Source: Halomarina salina
GTDB taxonomy: Archaea; Halobacteriota; Halobacteria; Halobacteriales; Haloarculaceae
Reading direction: 5' to 3'
DNA length: 64,000 nucleotides
NCBI RefSeq assembly: GCF_023074835.1
Contig: NZ_JALLGW010000003.1
Span: forward strand, 1-64,000
Shown here: positions 37,269-46,186 of the stretch, piece after piece
Numbering within the stretch: the first letter of the stretch is position 1
Layout: each line of letters begins with the position of its first letter
The notes under the pieces: model-generated
Database searches by the model: none
Told to the model about the DNA's origin: nothing
The model's input: only the letters and a program-made list of their open reading frames with translations
Translations under genes and position numbers: made by a program

Positions 37269-39347
37269 TCATTGGTCGAGTTCGATCGTTACGTCGTAGT
37301 TCTCGGCGACGTGCACCGTCGAGTCGGGGTCGGCCACGACCGTCGTCTGGTCGGCCTCGACGACCGCCGGCCCCGCGAGTTCGCTCCCCGGGTCGAGTGT
37401 CGCCCAGCGGTAGACGTCGGTCTCGACCGAGCCGTGTTCGTCGCCGAAGTAGACCTCGCGGCCGTCGGGGTCGGTGGCGTCGTCGGCGGGCGCTGCCAAC
37501 TGGGCGATGTCGGTCTCGTCGGACGCCTCCCGGAGTTCGAGCCGATAGTTCAGGACCTCGACCGGGAACTCCAGCGTCTCGCGGTTGAACTTCTCCTCGT
37601 AGGTCCGCTCGAACGCCTCACAGGCGACTTCCGGGGTCACCTCGTCGACGTCGTAGCCGGGCAGCGGGACCTTTATCTCGTGGCCCTGGTTGACGTGCCG
37701 CATGTCGAGACTGAGGGTGGTCGACACCCGTCCCTCGTCGACGTTCGCTCTGGAGAGCACCGCACGGGCCTCCTCGTAGAGGGGCTGGAACTGCCGTTCG
37801 AAGGCCTCCCGGTCGAGCGCCGAGACGACCGACTGGTGGGTCGAACTCGTCTCGTACATCCGGGGGGCCTCGGTGAGTCCGATGGAGGAGCCGACGCCCG
37901 CGCCGAACGGACAGATGACCTCCTCGAAGCCGAGTTTCTGGGCGATCCGGAACGCGTGTGACGGCCCGGCTCCGCCGAGTGCGGTGATGCTCAGTCCCCG
38001 CGTGTCGACGCCGCGACTCGCCGCGTAGCGACGGAAGGCGGTCGCCATGTTCTCGTTGACGACCTCGAACACGCGCCACGCGGCGTCCGTGACCGAGACG
38101 TCGAGCGGGTCGGCGAGCTCGGCCTCGAAGATCGAGCGCGTCCGCTCTGCGGCGAGGTCCATGCGCCCGCCGTAGAAGTTCTCGGGGTCGAGAAAGCCCA
38201 GCAGGAGGGAGGCGTCGGTCACCGTCGGTCTGTCGCCCCCCTGGTCGTAACAGATGGGGCCGGGGTCGGACCCAGCGGACTCCGGGCCGACCTCGACGAG
38301 TCCCGCGTCATTGACCGAGGCGACGGACCCGCCACCGGCGCCGATCTCCGTCAGGTCGATCTGCGGCGAGATGATGTCGTAGCCGCTCCCCTCGCGGAAC
38401 CGGTGGACGCGAGCGACGTCGGTCTGGTACTTCATCGGGACGTCGCCGTCGCGGACGATGGCACCCTTCGCGGTCGTCCCGCCCATGTCGAACGAGAAGA
38501 CGTCGTCGTAGCCGTGGTCGTCGCCGAAGATTCGGGAGGCGAGGACGCCGGCGGCCGGCCCGGACTCGACGAGGCGGATGGGTTCGGCCTTCGCGGTCTG
38601 GATGTCGACGACGCCGCCGCTCGACGTCATCAGGTAGACCTCGCCCTCGAACCCCTCGTCGCGGAGTTCCTCGCGCAGGAAGTCGAGGTAGTCCTCGACG
38701 ACCGGGGCGACGTAGGCGTTGATGGCCGTCGTCGACGTCCGCTCGTACTCCCGGATGACCGGAACGACCGCCGACGACAGCGAGACGTTCACGTCGGGGT
38801 ACGACTCGGCGAGGACGTCTTCGACGACCCGCTCGTGACCGTCGTCGACGTACGAGTGCAACAGCGACACCGCGATGGAGTCGACCCCGTGGTCCTCCAC
38901 GAGCGTCGCCGCCCGGTCGCGGACCTCGTCGCGGTCGATGGGTCGAACCACCGCTCCGTCGTCGTCCAGTCGCTCGTCGAGTTCGAGGCGTCGGTCACGC
39001 GGCACCAGCGGGTCGGGGTACTCCATGTCCCAGTCGAACATGTCGTACCGCGACCCGCGGCGGAGTTCCAGGGAGTCGCGGATGCCCGCCGTCGTCAGCA
39101 GGCCGGTCGTCGCACCGGTCTTCTCGATGAGCGTGTTCGAGACGAGCGTCGTCCCGTGGATGACCGTCCCCACGTCGCTCGCGGCGATGCCCCGTTCGGA
39201 GAGCAGCCGACGCGCCCCGGCGAGGGCACCGACCGCCGGGTTGTCCCGCGTCGTCGGTTCCTTCTCGGTGGTGACCTCTCTGGCCGACTCGTCGACCAGC
39301 GTGAAGTCCGTGAACGTCCCTCCGATGTCGATGCCAAGTGTATGCAT
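37269..39347 (-). CDS. hyuA: Hydantoinase A/oxoprolinase-type subunit (ATPase)
   Basis: A 692-residue HyuA-family protein of the actin/Hsp70-like ATPase fold. N-terminal phosphate motif IDIGGTFTDF, then HGTTLVSNTLIEKTGATTGLL, a second phosphate loop FSFDMGGTTAKGA and an adenosine-region LGGAGPSHAF. Start at MHTLGIDIGG (39347); the first Met of the open frame is ten residues earlier and less likely. Partner hyuB follows on the same strand. Upstream lies a small inverted repeat and a TATA-like element. Confidence 0.92.
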   Translation of the reverse strand: MHTLGIDIGGTFTDFTLVDESAREVTTEKEPTTRDNPAVGALAGARRLLSERGIAASDVGTVIHGTTLVSNTLIEKTGATTGLLTTAGIRDSLELRRGSRYDMFDWDMEYPDPLVPRDRRLELDERLDDDGAVVRPIDRDEVRDRAATLVEDHGVDSIAVSLLHSYVDDGHERVVEDVLAESYPDVNVSLSSAVVPVIREYERTSTTAINAYVAPVVEDYLDFLREELRDEGFEGEVYLMTSSGGVVDIQTAKAEPIRLVESGPAAGVLASRIFGDDHGYDDVFSFDMGGTTAKGAIVRDGDVPMKYQTDVARVHRFREGSGYDIISPQIDLTEIGAGGGSVASVNDAGLVEVGPESAGSDPGPICYDQGGDRPTVTDASLLLGFLDPENFYGGRMDLAAERTRSIFEAELADPLDVSVTDAAWRVFEVVNENMATAFRRYAASRGVDTRGLSITALGGAGPSHAFRIAQKLGFEEVICPFGAGVGSSIGLTEAPRMYETSSTHQSVVSALDREAFERQFQPLYEEARAVLSRANVDEGRVSTTLSLDMRHVNQGHEIKVPLPGYDVDEVTPEVACEAFERTYEEKFNRETLEFPVEVLNYRLELREASDETDIAQLAAPADDATDPDGREVYFGDEHGSVETDVYRWATLDPGSELAGPAVVEADQTTVVADPDSTVHVAENYDVTIELDQ

Positions 39348-39353
39348 ATCTCG

Positions 39354-39366
39354 TGAACGTTGTTCA
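39354..39366. promoter_or_regulatory. Short palindrome before hyuA
   Basis: TGAAC-GTT-GTTCA, perfect 5-bp arms, lies between the minus-strand TATA-like CGATTAAGTG (39375-39384) and the hyuA start. Possible operator; short enough to be chance. Confidence 0.3.
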
Positions 39367-39455
39367 GCGAAGTGCACTTAATCGTTGCCCGATGGTAACA
39401 GGAACGTGACGGTTCCTACGGTCGCCGCCGACCGGCGTGGCCGGCGCGTCGGCCC

Positions 39456-41129
39456 TCAGGAGTCTGAGGTGGCGACTCGTTCGCGGAGCGACTCACGGCG
39501 GACCTTCCCGGTCGACGTCTTCGGGAGTTCGTCGACGAACTCGATTCGCCGGGGGTACTCGTACGGGGCGAGGCGGTCCTTCACGCGCTCTTCGAGCGTC
39601 CGTTTCAGGGTCGCGGACCCCTCGGTCCCGTCGGCGACGACGACGAACGCGTTCGGGACCTCGCCTCGCTGGTCGTCGGGGACGCCGATGACGCCGACGT
39701 CGGCCACGGCGTCGTGACTGGCGAGCGTTTCCTCGATCTCCTCGGGACTAACCCGGTAGCCCGAGGTGATGATGACGTCGTCGGTCCGCCCTTCGAACGA
39801 GAAGTAGCCCTCCTCGTCGACCGTCCCGAGGTCCTCGGTGAGGAGCCACCCGTTTCGCACCTTCTCGTCGGTCAGGTCGGGTTCGTCCCAGTACTCCACG
39901 AAACAGACCGGGTCGCCCTCGTACCGGACTGCAATCTCGCCCACCTCGCCCGCTTCGACGGTCGGTTCGGCCGTCTCGGGGTCGACGACCGTCACCTCGT
40001 GGCCCGGCACTGCCAGCCCCATCTTCCCGGCGCGAACCGGTCGCAACGCGCTGCAGTCGCCCACGACGAGGTTCGCCTCGGTCTGTCCGTACGCCTCCTC
40101 GAACGACGCGCCGTCGAACGTCTCCGTCACCCACGTGATGACGCTCTCGCCGACCGCCTCGCCGCCGGCCGACACCGACTCGATGGACGCGACGTCGAAC
40201 CGGTCGGTCGGCGCGTCGACCTGCATCATCATGCGGAGCGCCGTCGTCGGGCCGCCCCAGTTCGTGATGCCGTAGCGCTCGACGAGTTCGAACTCCGTCT
40301 CGGGGTCGAACCGGTCCGCGTCGTAGGCGACGAGCGGTCGACCGTAGAACAGCGTCGGCATCACCATCGAGAACAGCGACCCGATCCACGACCACTCGAC
40401 GGGCGTCCGAAAGACCGTCCCGTCGGTGGTGCCGGCCGCCAGGAAGTTCTCGGCGAACGCCGGGAGGTGACCGAGCAGCAGGCGGTGGGCGTGCAACACT
40501 CCCTTCGGGTTGCCGGTCGTCCCGCTCGTGTAGATGATGGTGGCGTCGTCCTCGGGGTCCGTGGGCTCGCGCTCGAACCGTGCGGACGCCTCGTCGATGG
40601 CGCTCCACTCGGCCTCCGCCGACGTCGGGGGAGCGTCGACGGTCAGCACGGTCTCCAGCGCGTCGAGGTCGTCGCGCACCTCGCGGAGCGTGTCGGCGCT
40701 CGACGGACCGACGACGCACCCGATAGCGCCGCAGTCGTCGAGGCGGTAGCCGAGCGCGTCCGGCCCGAACTGCGTGCTGAGCGGGACCGAGACGGCGTTG
40801 CGTTTCCAGATGGCGACGTGAGCGATGGCGGCCTCAGGGCGCTGTCCAAGACAGATGCCCACGCGGTCGCCCCGCTCGACGCCCGCCGACGCGAGGTAGT
40901 TGGCGAGTCGGTTCGCTTCCTCCTGAACGTCCCCGTACGTCAGGGTTCGGCGCTCGCCGGCCGCGGACTCGGCGTAGAACGCGACTCGCTCCGGGTCGTC
41001 GGCCCACTGGTCGCAGACGTACTCGGCCATGTTGAACCGCTCGGGAATCTCCCACTCGAACGCCTCGCGGAGCGCCTCGTAGCTCTCCCAGTCGCGCTCG
41101 TAGAAGTGATAGGCGTCCAGTCGTGACAT
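39456..41129 (-). CDS. Acyl-CoA synthetase, medium-chain/acetyl-CoA synthetase type
   Basis: A 557-residue AMP-forming synthetase with the longer N-terminus of the acetyl/medium-chain (MACS) branch. Motifs are IIYTSGTTGNPKGVL, the YGQTEAN adenylate motif, the hinge FSFEGRTDDVIITSGYRVSPEEIE and the catalytic Lys in TSTGKVRRESL. TATA-like GTAATAACAC is centred 28 bp before the ATG at 41129. It lies between the hyu operon and an ACAD gene, all on the minus strand. Substrate unknown, probably short or medium-chain. Confidence 0.92.
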   Translation of the reverse strand: MSRLDAYHFYERDWESYEALREAFEWEIPERFNMAEYVCDQWADDPERVAFYAESAAGERRTLTYGDVQEEANRLANYLASAGVERGDRVGICLGQRPEAAIAHVAIWKRNAVSVPLSTQFGPDALGYRLDDCGAIGCVVGPSSADTLREVRDDLDALETVLTVDAPPTSAEAEWSAIDEASARFEREPTDPEDDATIIYTSGTTGNPKGVLHAHRLLLGHLPAFAENFLAAGTTDGTVFRTPVEWSWIGSLFSMVMPTLFYGRPLVAYDADRFDPETEFELVERYGITNWGGPTTALRMMMQVDAPTDRFDVASIESVSAGGEAVGESVITWVTETFDGASFEEAYGQTEANLVVGDCSALRPVRAGKMGLAVPGHEVTVVDPETAEPTVEAGEVGEIAVRYEGDPVCFVEYWDEPDLTDEKVRNGWLLTEDLGTVDEEGYFSFEGRTDDVIITSGYRVSPEEIEETLASHDAVADVGVIGVPDDQRGEVPNAFVVVADGTEGSATLKRTLEERVKDRLAPYEYPRRIEFVDELPKTSTGKVRRESLRERVATSDS

Positions 41130-41152
41130 ATCGTGACACATCCCGACACCGC

Positions 41153-41162
41153 GTAATAACAC
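41153..41162 (-). promoter_or_regulatory. Promoter of MACS-type synthetase gene
   Basis: Minus-strand GTGTTATTAC is centred 28 bp before the start at 41129. Confidence 0.45.
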
Positions 41163-41232
41163 TGTCGCCGAGGGTGGGAGCCGCCGTCACCTCGTCCCCT
41201 CGCACCGTCACCCTCGACCGCAGCCCACTCGG

Positions 41233-42492
41233 TCAGATGTAGTCGAAGAGGTGGCCGGCGACTCTGCGTTTCTGGATTTCCTCTGCGCCCTCGGTGATGC
41301 GGTAGCGGCGGTGGTGGCGGTAGATGTGCTCGAACGGTTTGTGGCGACTGTAGCCGACGCCGCCGTGGACCTGCATCGCCTGGTCGGCGGCTCGGCAGAC
41401 GAGGTTGTTGGCGGTGTAGTTGCACATCGCGACCAGTTCGCTCACCGACGACCCCGACTCGGTGATCATCTGCCCCTCGTCGTCGAGGGCCGCGGCGGTC
41501 TTCCGGACGGTGTTGCGGAGCATCTCGGCTTCCGTGTGCAGTTCCGCCAGCGGGAACTGGATGGCCTGCCGGGAGGCCAGCGGTTCGCCCCACGTCTCGC
41601 GCTCCTTGGCGTAGTCGACCGCCTCGTCGATGCAGAACTGCGCCGCGCCGAGGCTCGCGGCCGCCTGCCGGATGCGGCTCTCGTGGACGAACCGCTGGGC
41701 GACGTGCAGCCCCTTGCCCTCCTCGCCGACGATGGCGCTGTCGGGCACGCGGACGCCGTCGAGAGAGACTTCGGCGTGGTCGGTCGGCATGTTGAACGTC
41801 CACCAGAAGTACTCGACCTCGAACCCGTCGGCGTCCGTCGGGACGAGGAAGGCGGTGATGCCCTCGCCGTCGCCGTCCTCGCCGCTCGTCCGGGCGAACA
41901 CGAGGTCGTAGTCGGCGACGTGCATCCCGCTGTTCCAGCGTTTGGCGCCGTCGATGACCCACTCGTCGCCCGCGGGACCGCCGACCCGTTCGGCACTGGT
42001 GTCCATCCACGTCGCGTCCGACCCGTGTTCCGGCTCGGTCAGACCGAAGGCGACGAACACCTCGCCGCTGGTGACGTCCTCGATGAGCTCCTGTTGCTCG
42101 TCGGTCCCGAACCGTTCGAGAATCTGGGGGAACTGGTGGTTGCCGACGATGGAGGCCTCGCTCTGGAGCACGTTGTGCAGGCCGACTCCCTTGTGAGCGA
42201 GGTGTTCTCTGACGATGGCCATCCCGAGGTTCGTCCCTCCCTGCCCGCCCATCCGCTCGGGGAGCGCGTACCGGTAGAAGCCCGCCTCGTCGGCCCGCCG
42301 TCGCATCTCCGAGAGCAGGTCTTCCCACTCCTCTGCGGGTTGACCGTCCCGCTCCCAGTCCGTCCGCGCGTGTTCCCGTCGCTCGTCGAAGAACTCCTCG
42401 TGTTCCGCTTCGAGCGGTTCGATCTCCTCTTCGATGAACTGGTCCAGGTCGTCGAGCAGTTCCTGTATCTCCTCCGGGATGCCGAACTCCAT
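41233..42492 (-). CDS. Acyl-CoA dehydrogenase
   Basis: A 419-residue ACAD with FGLTEPEHGSDATWMDT, GLHVAQRFVHESRIRQAAASLG and C-terminal YRITEGAEEIQKRRVAGHLF (Glu kept). It starts at MEFGIPEEIQ (42492) because a TATA-like CCTATTTGTC is centred 27 bp upstream; the alternative ATG at 42507 would place the TATA only 12 bp away. Related to the ACAD at 46187, sharing an acidic EREIEPLE-type N-terminal helix and a GGPAGDEWVIDG block. Confidence 0.92.
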   Translation of the reverse strand: MEFGIPEEIQELLDDLDQFIEEEIEPLEAEHEEFFDERREHARTDWERDGQPAEEWEDLLSEMRRRADEAGFYRYALPERMGGQGGTNLGMAIVREHLAHKGVGLHNVLQSEASIVGNHQFPQILERFGTDEQQELIEDVTSGEVFVAFGLTEPEHGSDATWMDTSAERVGGPAGDEWVIDGAKRWNSGMHVADYDLVFARTSGEDGDGEGITAFLVPTDADGFEVEYFWWTFNMPTDHAEVSLDGVRVPDSAIVGEEGKGLHVAQRFVHESRIRQAAASLGAAQFCIDEAVDYAKERETWGEPLASRQAIQFPLAELHTEAEMLRNTVRKTAAALDDEGQMITESGSSVSELVAMCNYTANNLVCRAADQAMQVHGGVGYSRHKPFEHIYRHHRRYRITEGAEEIQKRRVAGHLFDYI

Positions 42493-42514
42493 GAGGAACG
42501 GTACCATCGTTTCC

Positions 42515-42524
42515 GACAAATAGG
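42515..42524 (-). promoter_or_regulatory. Promoter of ACAD gene, deciding its start
   Basis: Minus-strand CCTATTTGTC is centred 27 bp before the ATG at 42492. This excludes the upstream ATG at 42507 if the transcript is leaderless. Confidence 0.5.
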
Positions 42525-42568
42525 TTCGCCCGGTCGACGGTCGACGCGGCCGACGACCGGTCCCCGTG

Positions 42569-43372
42569 TCAGTGTCCCTCGAACTCGGGCTCTCGTCCCT
42601 CCTGGAAGGCGCTGACGCCCTCCTCGTGGTCGGCCGTGTCCATGAGGGCCGCCTGTGCGGTCGCCTCGGACTGCAGCGCGCCCCGGAGTGACTGGTCACC
42701 GTTGCTGTCGAGGAGGCGCTTGGAGTGTCTGAGCGCCGCCGTCGGTCCGCTGGCGACCTGCTGGACGTACCGGTCGGCACGTTCGTCGAACGTCTCGGCG
42801 TCGAACACCCGTTCGAACAGGCCGAGGTCGGCCGCTCGCTGCGCGTCGACCAACTCGCCGCTGAACACGAGGTCCTTGGCCCGGCCTCGGCCGACCAGTC
42901 GCGGCAGGAAGTGCGAGAGTCCGGAGTCGATGGTGAGACCGACCTGCCGGAACCCGAACCCGATCTTCGCGTCCGTACTCGCCACCCGGACGTCGCAGGC
43001 CAGTGCGATGGCACCGCCAGCGCCGAACGCCGGCCCGCCGAGTTTCGCGACGACCGGGAGCGGGAAGGTCGCGACGGTCTCGACGAGGTCGTGGGCGCTG
43101 TCCGTGATGCGCTCGACGGCGTCGGCGGCGGTCGTCCGCTCGCGTTCGCCCATGCTCTCGATGTCCCCGCCAGCACAGAACACGCCTTCGCTGCCCGTCA
43201 CGACGACGCAGCGCACGTCGTCGCGCGCCTGGAGGTCCTCGAACGCGTCCGTGACGCCAGCTATCACGTCCGGGGAGAGTGCGTTCCGTCGCTCGGGTCT
43301 GTTCAGCCTGACCGTGGCGACCCCGTCGTCCACGTCGAGGAGGACGGCGTCGTCGATGTCGCTCGTCGACAC
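42569..43372 (-). CDS. Enoyl-CoA hydratase/isomerase, PaaG-like
   Basis: A 267-residue crotonase-family protein with oxyanion block VFCAGGDIESMG. The two glutamates of hydratases are replaced: GAGGAIALACD has no Glu, and the second site reads FRQVGLTIDSGLSHFLPRLVG with an Asp, as in PaaG-type double-bond isomerases. Isomerisation is therefore more likely than hydration. GTG start at 43372 is inferred from family length; an upstream ATG would add 23 unlikely residues. A palindrome lies between this GTG and the promoter. Confidence 0.87.
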   Translation of the reverse strand: MSTSDIDDAVLLDVDDGVATVRLNRPERRNALSPDVIAGVTDAFEDLQARDDVRCVVVTGSEGVFCAGGDIESMGERERTTAADAVERITDSAHDLVETVATFPLPVVAKLGGPAFGAGGAIALACDVRVASTDAKIGFGFRQVGLTIDSGLSHFLPRLVGRGRAKDLVFSGELVDAQRAADLGLFERVFDAETFDERADRYVQQVASGPTAALRHSKRLLDSNGDQSLRGALQSEATAQAALMDTADHEEGVSAFQEGREPEFEGH

Positions 43373-43380
43373 GGTACGAC

Positions 43381-43397
43381 CCGAACCGCGGGTTCGG
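43381..43397. promoter_or_regulatory. Palindrome at the enoyl-CoA isomerase promoter (operator candidate)
   Basis: CCGAACC-GCG-GGTTCGG has perfect 7-bp arms and sits between the minus-strand TATA-like element (about 43400-43410) and the GTG at 43372, over the predicted transcription start. Its GC-rich arms differ from the AT-rich palindrome at 3630. Confidence 0.45.
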
Positions 43398-43500
43398 ATA
43401 CATGTTAGTGCGTGACACACTCTAGGACGACTCGACACCATCTCTTCGGAGTCGACTCGCTGGCGTCCGTATCCGTTGCTACCTCCCCGACAGATGAGTA

Positions 43501-43510
43501 CAGTTAACAG
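43501..43510 (+). promoter_or_regulatory. Promoter of F420 oxidoreductase gene
   Basis: CAGTTAACAG is centred 28 bp before the ATG at 43534. Confidence 0.5.
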
Positions 43511-43533
43511 GCCGAGCGCGAGTGGTGTAGCCG

Positions 43534-44553
43534 ATGAGCGAGCTCAAGATAGACGTCGGCGTCCAGGGACTGTCCGACGAGACCGCCGACCTCGCGAGGA
43601 AGGCGGAGGAGTTCGGCTTCGACGGGGTGTTCGCGTCGGAACTCGACACGGACCCGTTCCTCCCGCTGTCGCTGGTCGCCGAACACACCTCGACCGTCGA
43701 ACTGGGAACCCGCATCGCCACGTCGTTCACGCGTTCACCGATGGTGCTGGCGTACATGGCGTGGAACCTGCAGCGATACTCGAACGGCCGGATGGTCCTC
43801 GGCCTCGGGACGCAGGTGAAAGGGCACAACGAGCGGCGGTTCTCCGTCGACTTCGAGTGGGAGCGACCGGGGCCACGGCTCCGCGAGGAGGTCCTGGCGC
43901 TTCGCCACATCTTCGACGTGTTCCAGGGTGAAGCCGACGACCTGGACTTCGACGGCGAGTTCTACGAGTTCTCGCTGATGACCGAGGAGTTCAATCCTGG
44001 CCCCATCGAGGAGGGGCCACCGGCCATCTGGACGGCCGGCGTCAACGAGTACATGCTCACGATGGCCGGCGAGGTCGCCGACGGCCTCTGCATGCACGCG
44101 TTCAACACGCCGAAGTACACCGACGAAGTCATCGCCCCGCTCGTCGAGAAGGGCGCGAACATCGGCGACCGCGACCCCGAGGCGGTCGACCTCTCGGCCA
44201 GTCCGTTCCTCGTCACCGGCGAGACCGAGGAGCAACGTCGGGAGATGCTCCAGGAAGCGAAACGGCGCATCGCGTTCTACGGGTCGACGCGGACGTACCA
44301 CGACGTCCTCGAACTCCACGGCTGGAAGGACGTCGGCATGGAACTCCACGAGCTGTCGAAGGACGACCAGTGGGGCGAGATGACCGAACTGGTCACCGAC
44401 GAGATGGTCGACGCGTTCGCCATCCGCGCACCGCCCGAGGACCTCGGTGAAGAGATCGTCGAGACGTACGGGGGCGTCGCCGACCGCGTCCAGCTACAGT
44501 TCGACGGCAGCGACTACTGGGCGGACGTACTCGAAGACCTTCGCGCGGCGTGA
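43534..44553 (+). CDS. LLM-class F420-dependent oxidoreductase
   Basis: A 339-residue luciferase-like TIM barrel. N-terminal KAEEFGFDGVFASEL, the STVELGTRIATSFTRSP strand, SNGRMVLGLGTQVKGHNERRFS and the AGEVADGLCMHAF block fit a subfamily of F420-dependent LLM proteins. The promoter is at leaderless spacing. It lies between a PaaG-like isomerase and the synthetase-ACAD-SDR-kinase module. Reaction unknown; reduction or mono-oxygenation of an acyl-CoA or ring substrate is possible. Confidence 0.87.
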   Translation: MSELKIDVGVQGLSDETADLARKAEEFGFDGVFASELDTDPFLPLSLVAEHTSTVELGTRIATSFTRSPMVLAYMAWNLQRYSNGRMVLGLGTQVKGHNERRFSVDFEWERPGPRLREEVLALRHIFDVFQGEADDLDFDGEFYEFSLMTEEFNPGPIEEGPPAIWTAGVNEYMLTMAGEVADGLCMHAFNTPKYTDEVIAPLVEKGANIGDRDPEAVDLSASPFLVTGETEEQRREMLQEAKRRIAFYGSTRTYHDVLELHGWKDVGMELHELSKDDQWGEMTELVTDEMVDAFAIRAPPEDLGEEIVETYGGVADRVQLQFDGSDYWADVLEDLRAA

Positions 44554-44586
44554 ACGGTCTCCGACGACCGATCCACGTGCGAGTAC

Positions 44587-46092
44587 TCACGCCAGTTCGC
44601 TCTTGAGCACCTTGCCGGTCGGGTTGCGCGGCAGTTCGTCGTAGAACTCGACTCGTCGCGGCTTCTTGAAGTCCGCCAGCCGAGCCGCCACGTGTGCGAC
44701 GACGTCCGACTGGGAGAGTGAGGACCCCTCGGCCGCGACGACACACGCTTTCACGGCCTCGCCCCACTCCTGGTCTGGGACGCCGATGACGGCGACTTCC
44801 GCGATGTCGGGGTGGTCGTGGAGCACCTCCTCTATCTCGGCCGGGTGGACGTTCTCGCCGCCGGTGATGATCATGTCGTCGGCGCGGCCGACGAAGTGGA
44901 AGAAGCCGTCCTCGTCGCGGTGGACGAGGTCGTCGGAGACGAACCAGCCGTCGTCGAACACCTCGGCGGTCTTCTCGGGCATCCCGTGGTACCGGTCGAA
45001 GACGGTCGGCCCGCGGTAGGCGATGCGGCCCACTTCGCCCGGTGGCAGTTCCTCGCCGCCCTCGTCGACGACCTTCGCGCCCAGGTTCAACATCGACTCG
45101 CCGACGCTGTCGGCCTTCTCGATGGCGTCATCCGGGAGGAGGTGGAGACAGAGCGCCTCCGTCTGACCGAACGTCTCGATGACGTCGCAGTCGAAGCGGT
45201 CCATCGTCTCTCGCTTGAGCGCCGCCCCGACCGGCGCGGCTCCCGTGCTGTACGTGTCGAGGCTGGAGACGTCGAACGCGTCGAACGCGTCGAGGTCCAG
45301 CAGCATCCGGGTCTGCGTCGGGACGAGGTACGTCGAGTTCACCCGCTCCGCCTCGATCAGCGAGAGCGTCCGTTCTGCGTCGAACCCGTCGACGACGACG
45401 GTCGCGCCCCCTGCGTAGAAGTTGTTCAGGAAGGGGACGAACGCGCCGACGTGGAACAGCGGCGTCGAGACGAGGTGACGGTTGCCCGGTTCGAGGAACG
45501 CCCACGCCTCGGCGGCGTCCTGCGCCAGCTGGACGAGGTTGTCGTGGGTGTAGACACAGCCCTTCGGGTCACCGGTCGTCCCCGAGGTGTACATGATGCC
45601 GGCCTCGTCCAGTCGACCGACGTCGGCGTCGAGGGTCGTCGGGTCGTCGGCGAGGAGCGCCTCGTAGGAGTCGGCGAACGACGGCGGGTCGTCGACGGAG
45701 ACGACGTGGTCGACGGCGTCGCGGACGTCCGCGAGCGTCTCCGCGCCGAAGTCGTCGACGAGACAGAGGCTCGCGTCGCTGTCCTCGAGGACGTAGCGGA
45801 CCTCCTCGCCCTTGAACCGGTGGTTGACGGGGACGACCAGCGCGCCGAGCTTCATCGCCCCGACGAACGCTTCGAGCGTCTCGGCGTTGTTCTTCGTGTA
45901 CAGCGCGACGCTGTCGCCCTTCTCGACGCCCCGCTCGGCGAGTCCCGCCGCGAGTCGGTCGGTCCGGTCGTCGAACGCTTCGAACGTGTGAGTGACGAGT
46001 CGCTCGCCGTTCGCCCGGTGTACGACCGCCTCGCGGTCCGGCCACTTGCGGGCGTTGCGCTCGGCGAGGTACCCGATGGTCATCCCGTGCAT
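44587..46092 (-). CDS. AMP-forming acyl-CoA synthetase
   Basis: A 501-residue enzyme with YTSGTTGDPKGCVYTHDN, ETFGQTEALCLHL, FVGRADDMIITGGENVHPAEIE and the catalytic Lys in NPTGKVLKSELA. Start at MHGMTIG (46092): a TATA-like element is centred 27 bp upstream and the paralogue at 27456 starts the same way (MRGLTFG). Divergent from an ACAD gene across a 94-bp shared promoter region. In the proposed 4-hydroxyacid module it would make the CoA ester, as LvaE does. Confidence 0.93.
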   Translation of the reverse strand: MHGMTIGYLAERNARKWPDREAVVHRANGERLVTHTFEAFDDRTDRLAAGLAERGVEKGDSVALYTKNNAETLEAFVGAMKLGALVVPVNHRFKGEEVRYVLEDSDASLCLVDDFGAETLADVRDAVDHVVSVDDPPSFADSYEALLADDPTTLDADVGRLDEAGIMYTSGTTGDPKGCVYTHDNLVQLAQDAAEAWAFLEPGNRHLVSTPLFHVGAFVPFLNNFYAGGATVVVDGFDAERTLSLIEAERVNSTYLVPTQTRMLLDLDAFDAFDVSSLDTYSTGAAPVGAALKRETMDRFDCDVIETFGQTEALCLHLLPDDAIEKADSVGESMLNLGAKVVDEGGEELPPGEVGRIAYRGPTVFDRYHGMPEKTAEVFDDGWFVSDDLVHRDEDGFFHFVGRADDMIITGGENVHPAEIEEVLHDHPDIAEVAVIGVPDQEWGEAVKACVVAAEGSSLSQSDVVAHVAARLADFKKPRRVEFYDELPRNPTGKVLKSELA

Positions 46093-46114
46093 GCCCGTGC
46101 AGACCGGACTGTGG

Positions 46115-46164
46115 TATGTAAATCCTTCCCAGCCACCGACCCACCGCGCACCGGGATTTATTGC
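46115..46164. promoter_or_regulatory. Divergent promoter pair, synthetase and ACAD
   Basis: Minus-strand GGATTTACATA (46115-46125) lies 27 bp before the synthetase ATG at 46092, and plus-strand GATTTATTGC (46155-46164) lies 27 bp before the ACAD ATG at 46187. The two TATA elements share GATTTA and are only 30 bp apart, so they may be controlled together. Confidence 0.55.
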
Positions 46165-46186
46165 GGTGGTGATGCCATCCCGTACC

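Noticed and set aside
42493-43176. Upstream extension of the minus-strand ACAD frame
   Set aside because: Low-complexity Ser/Arg sequence overlapping the enoyl-CoA isomerase gene; a promoter at 42515-42524 marks the real start.
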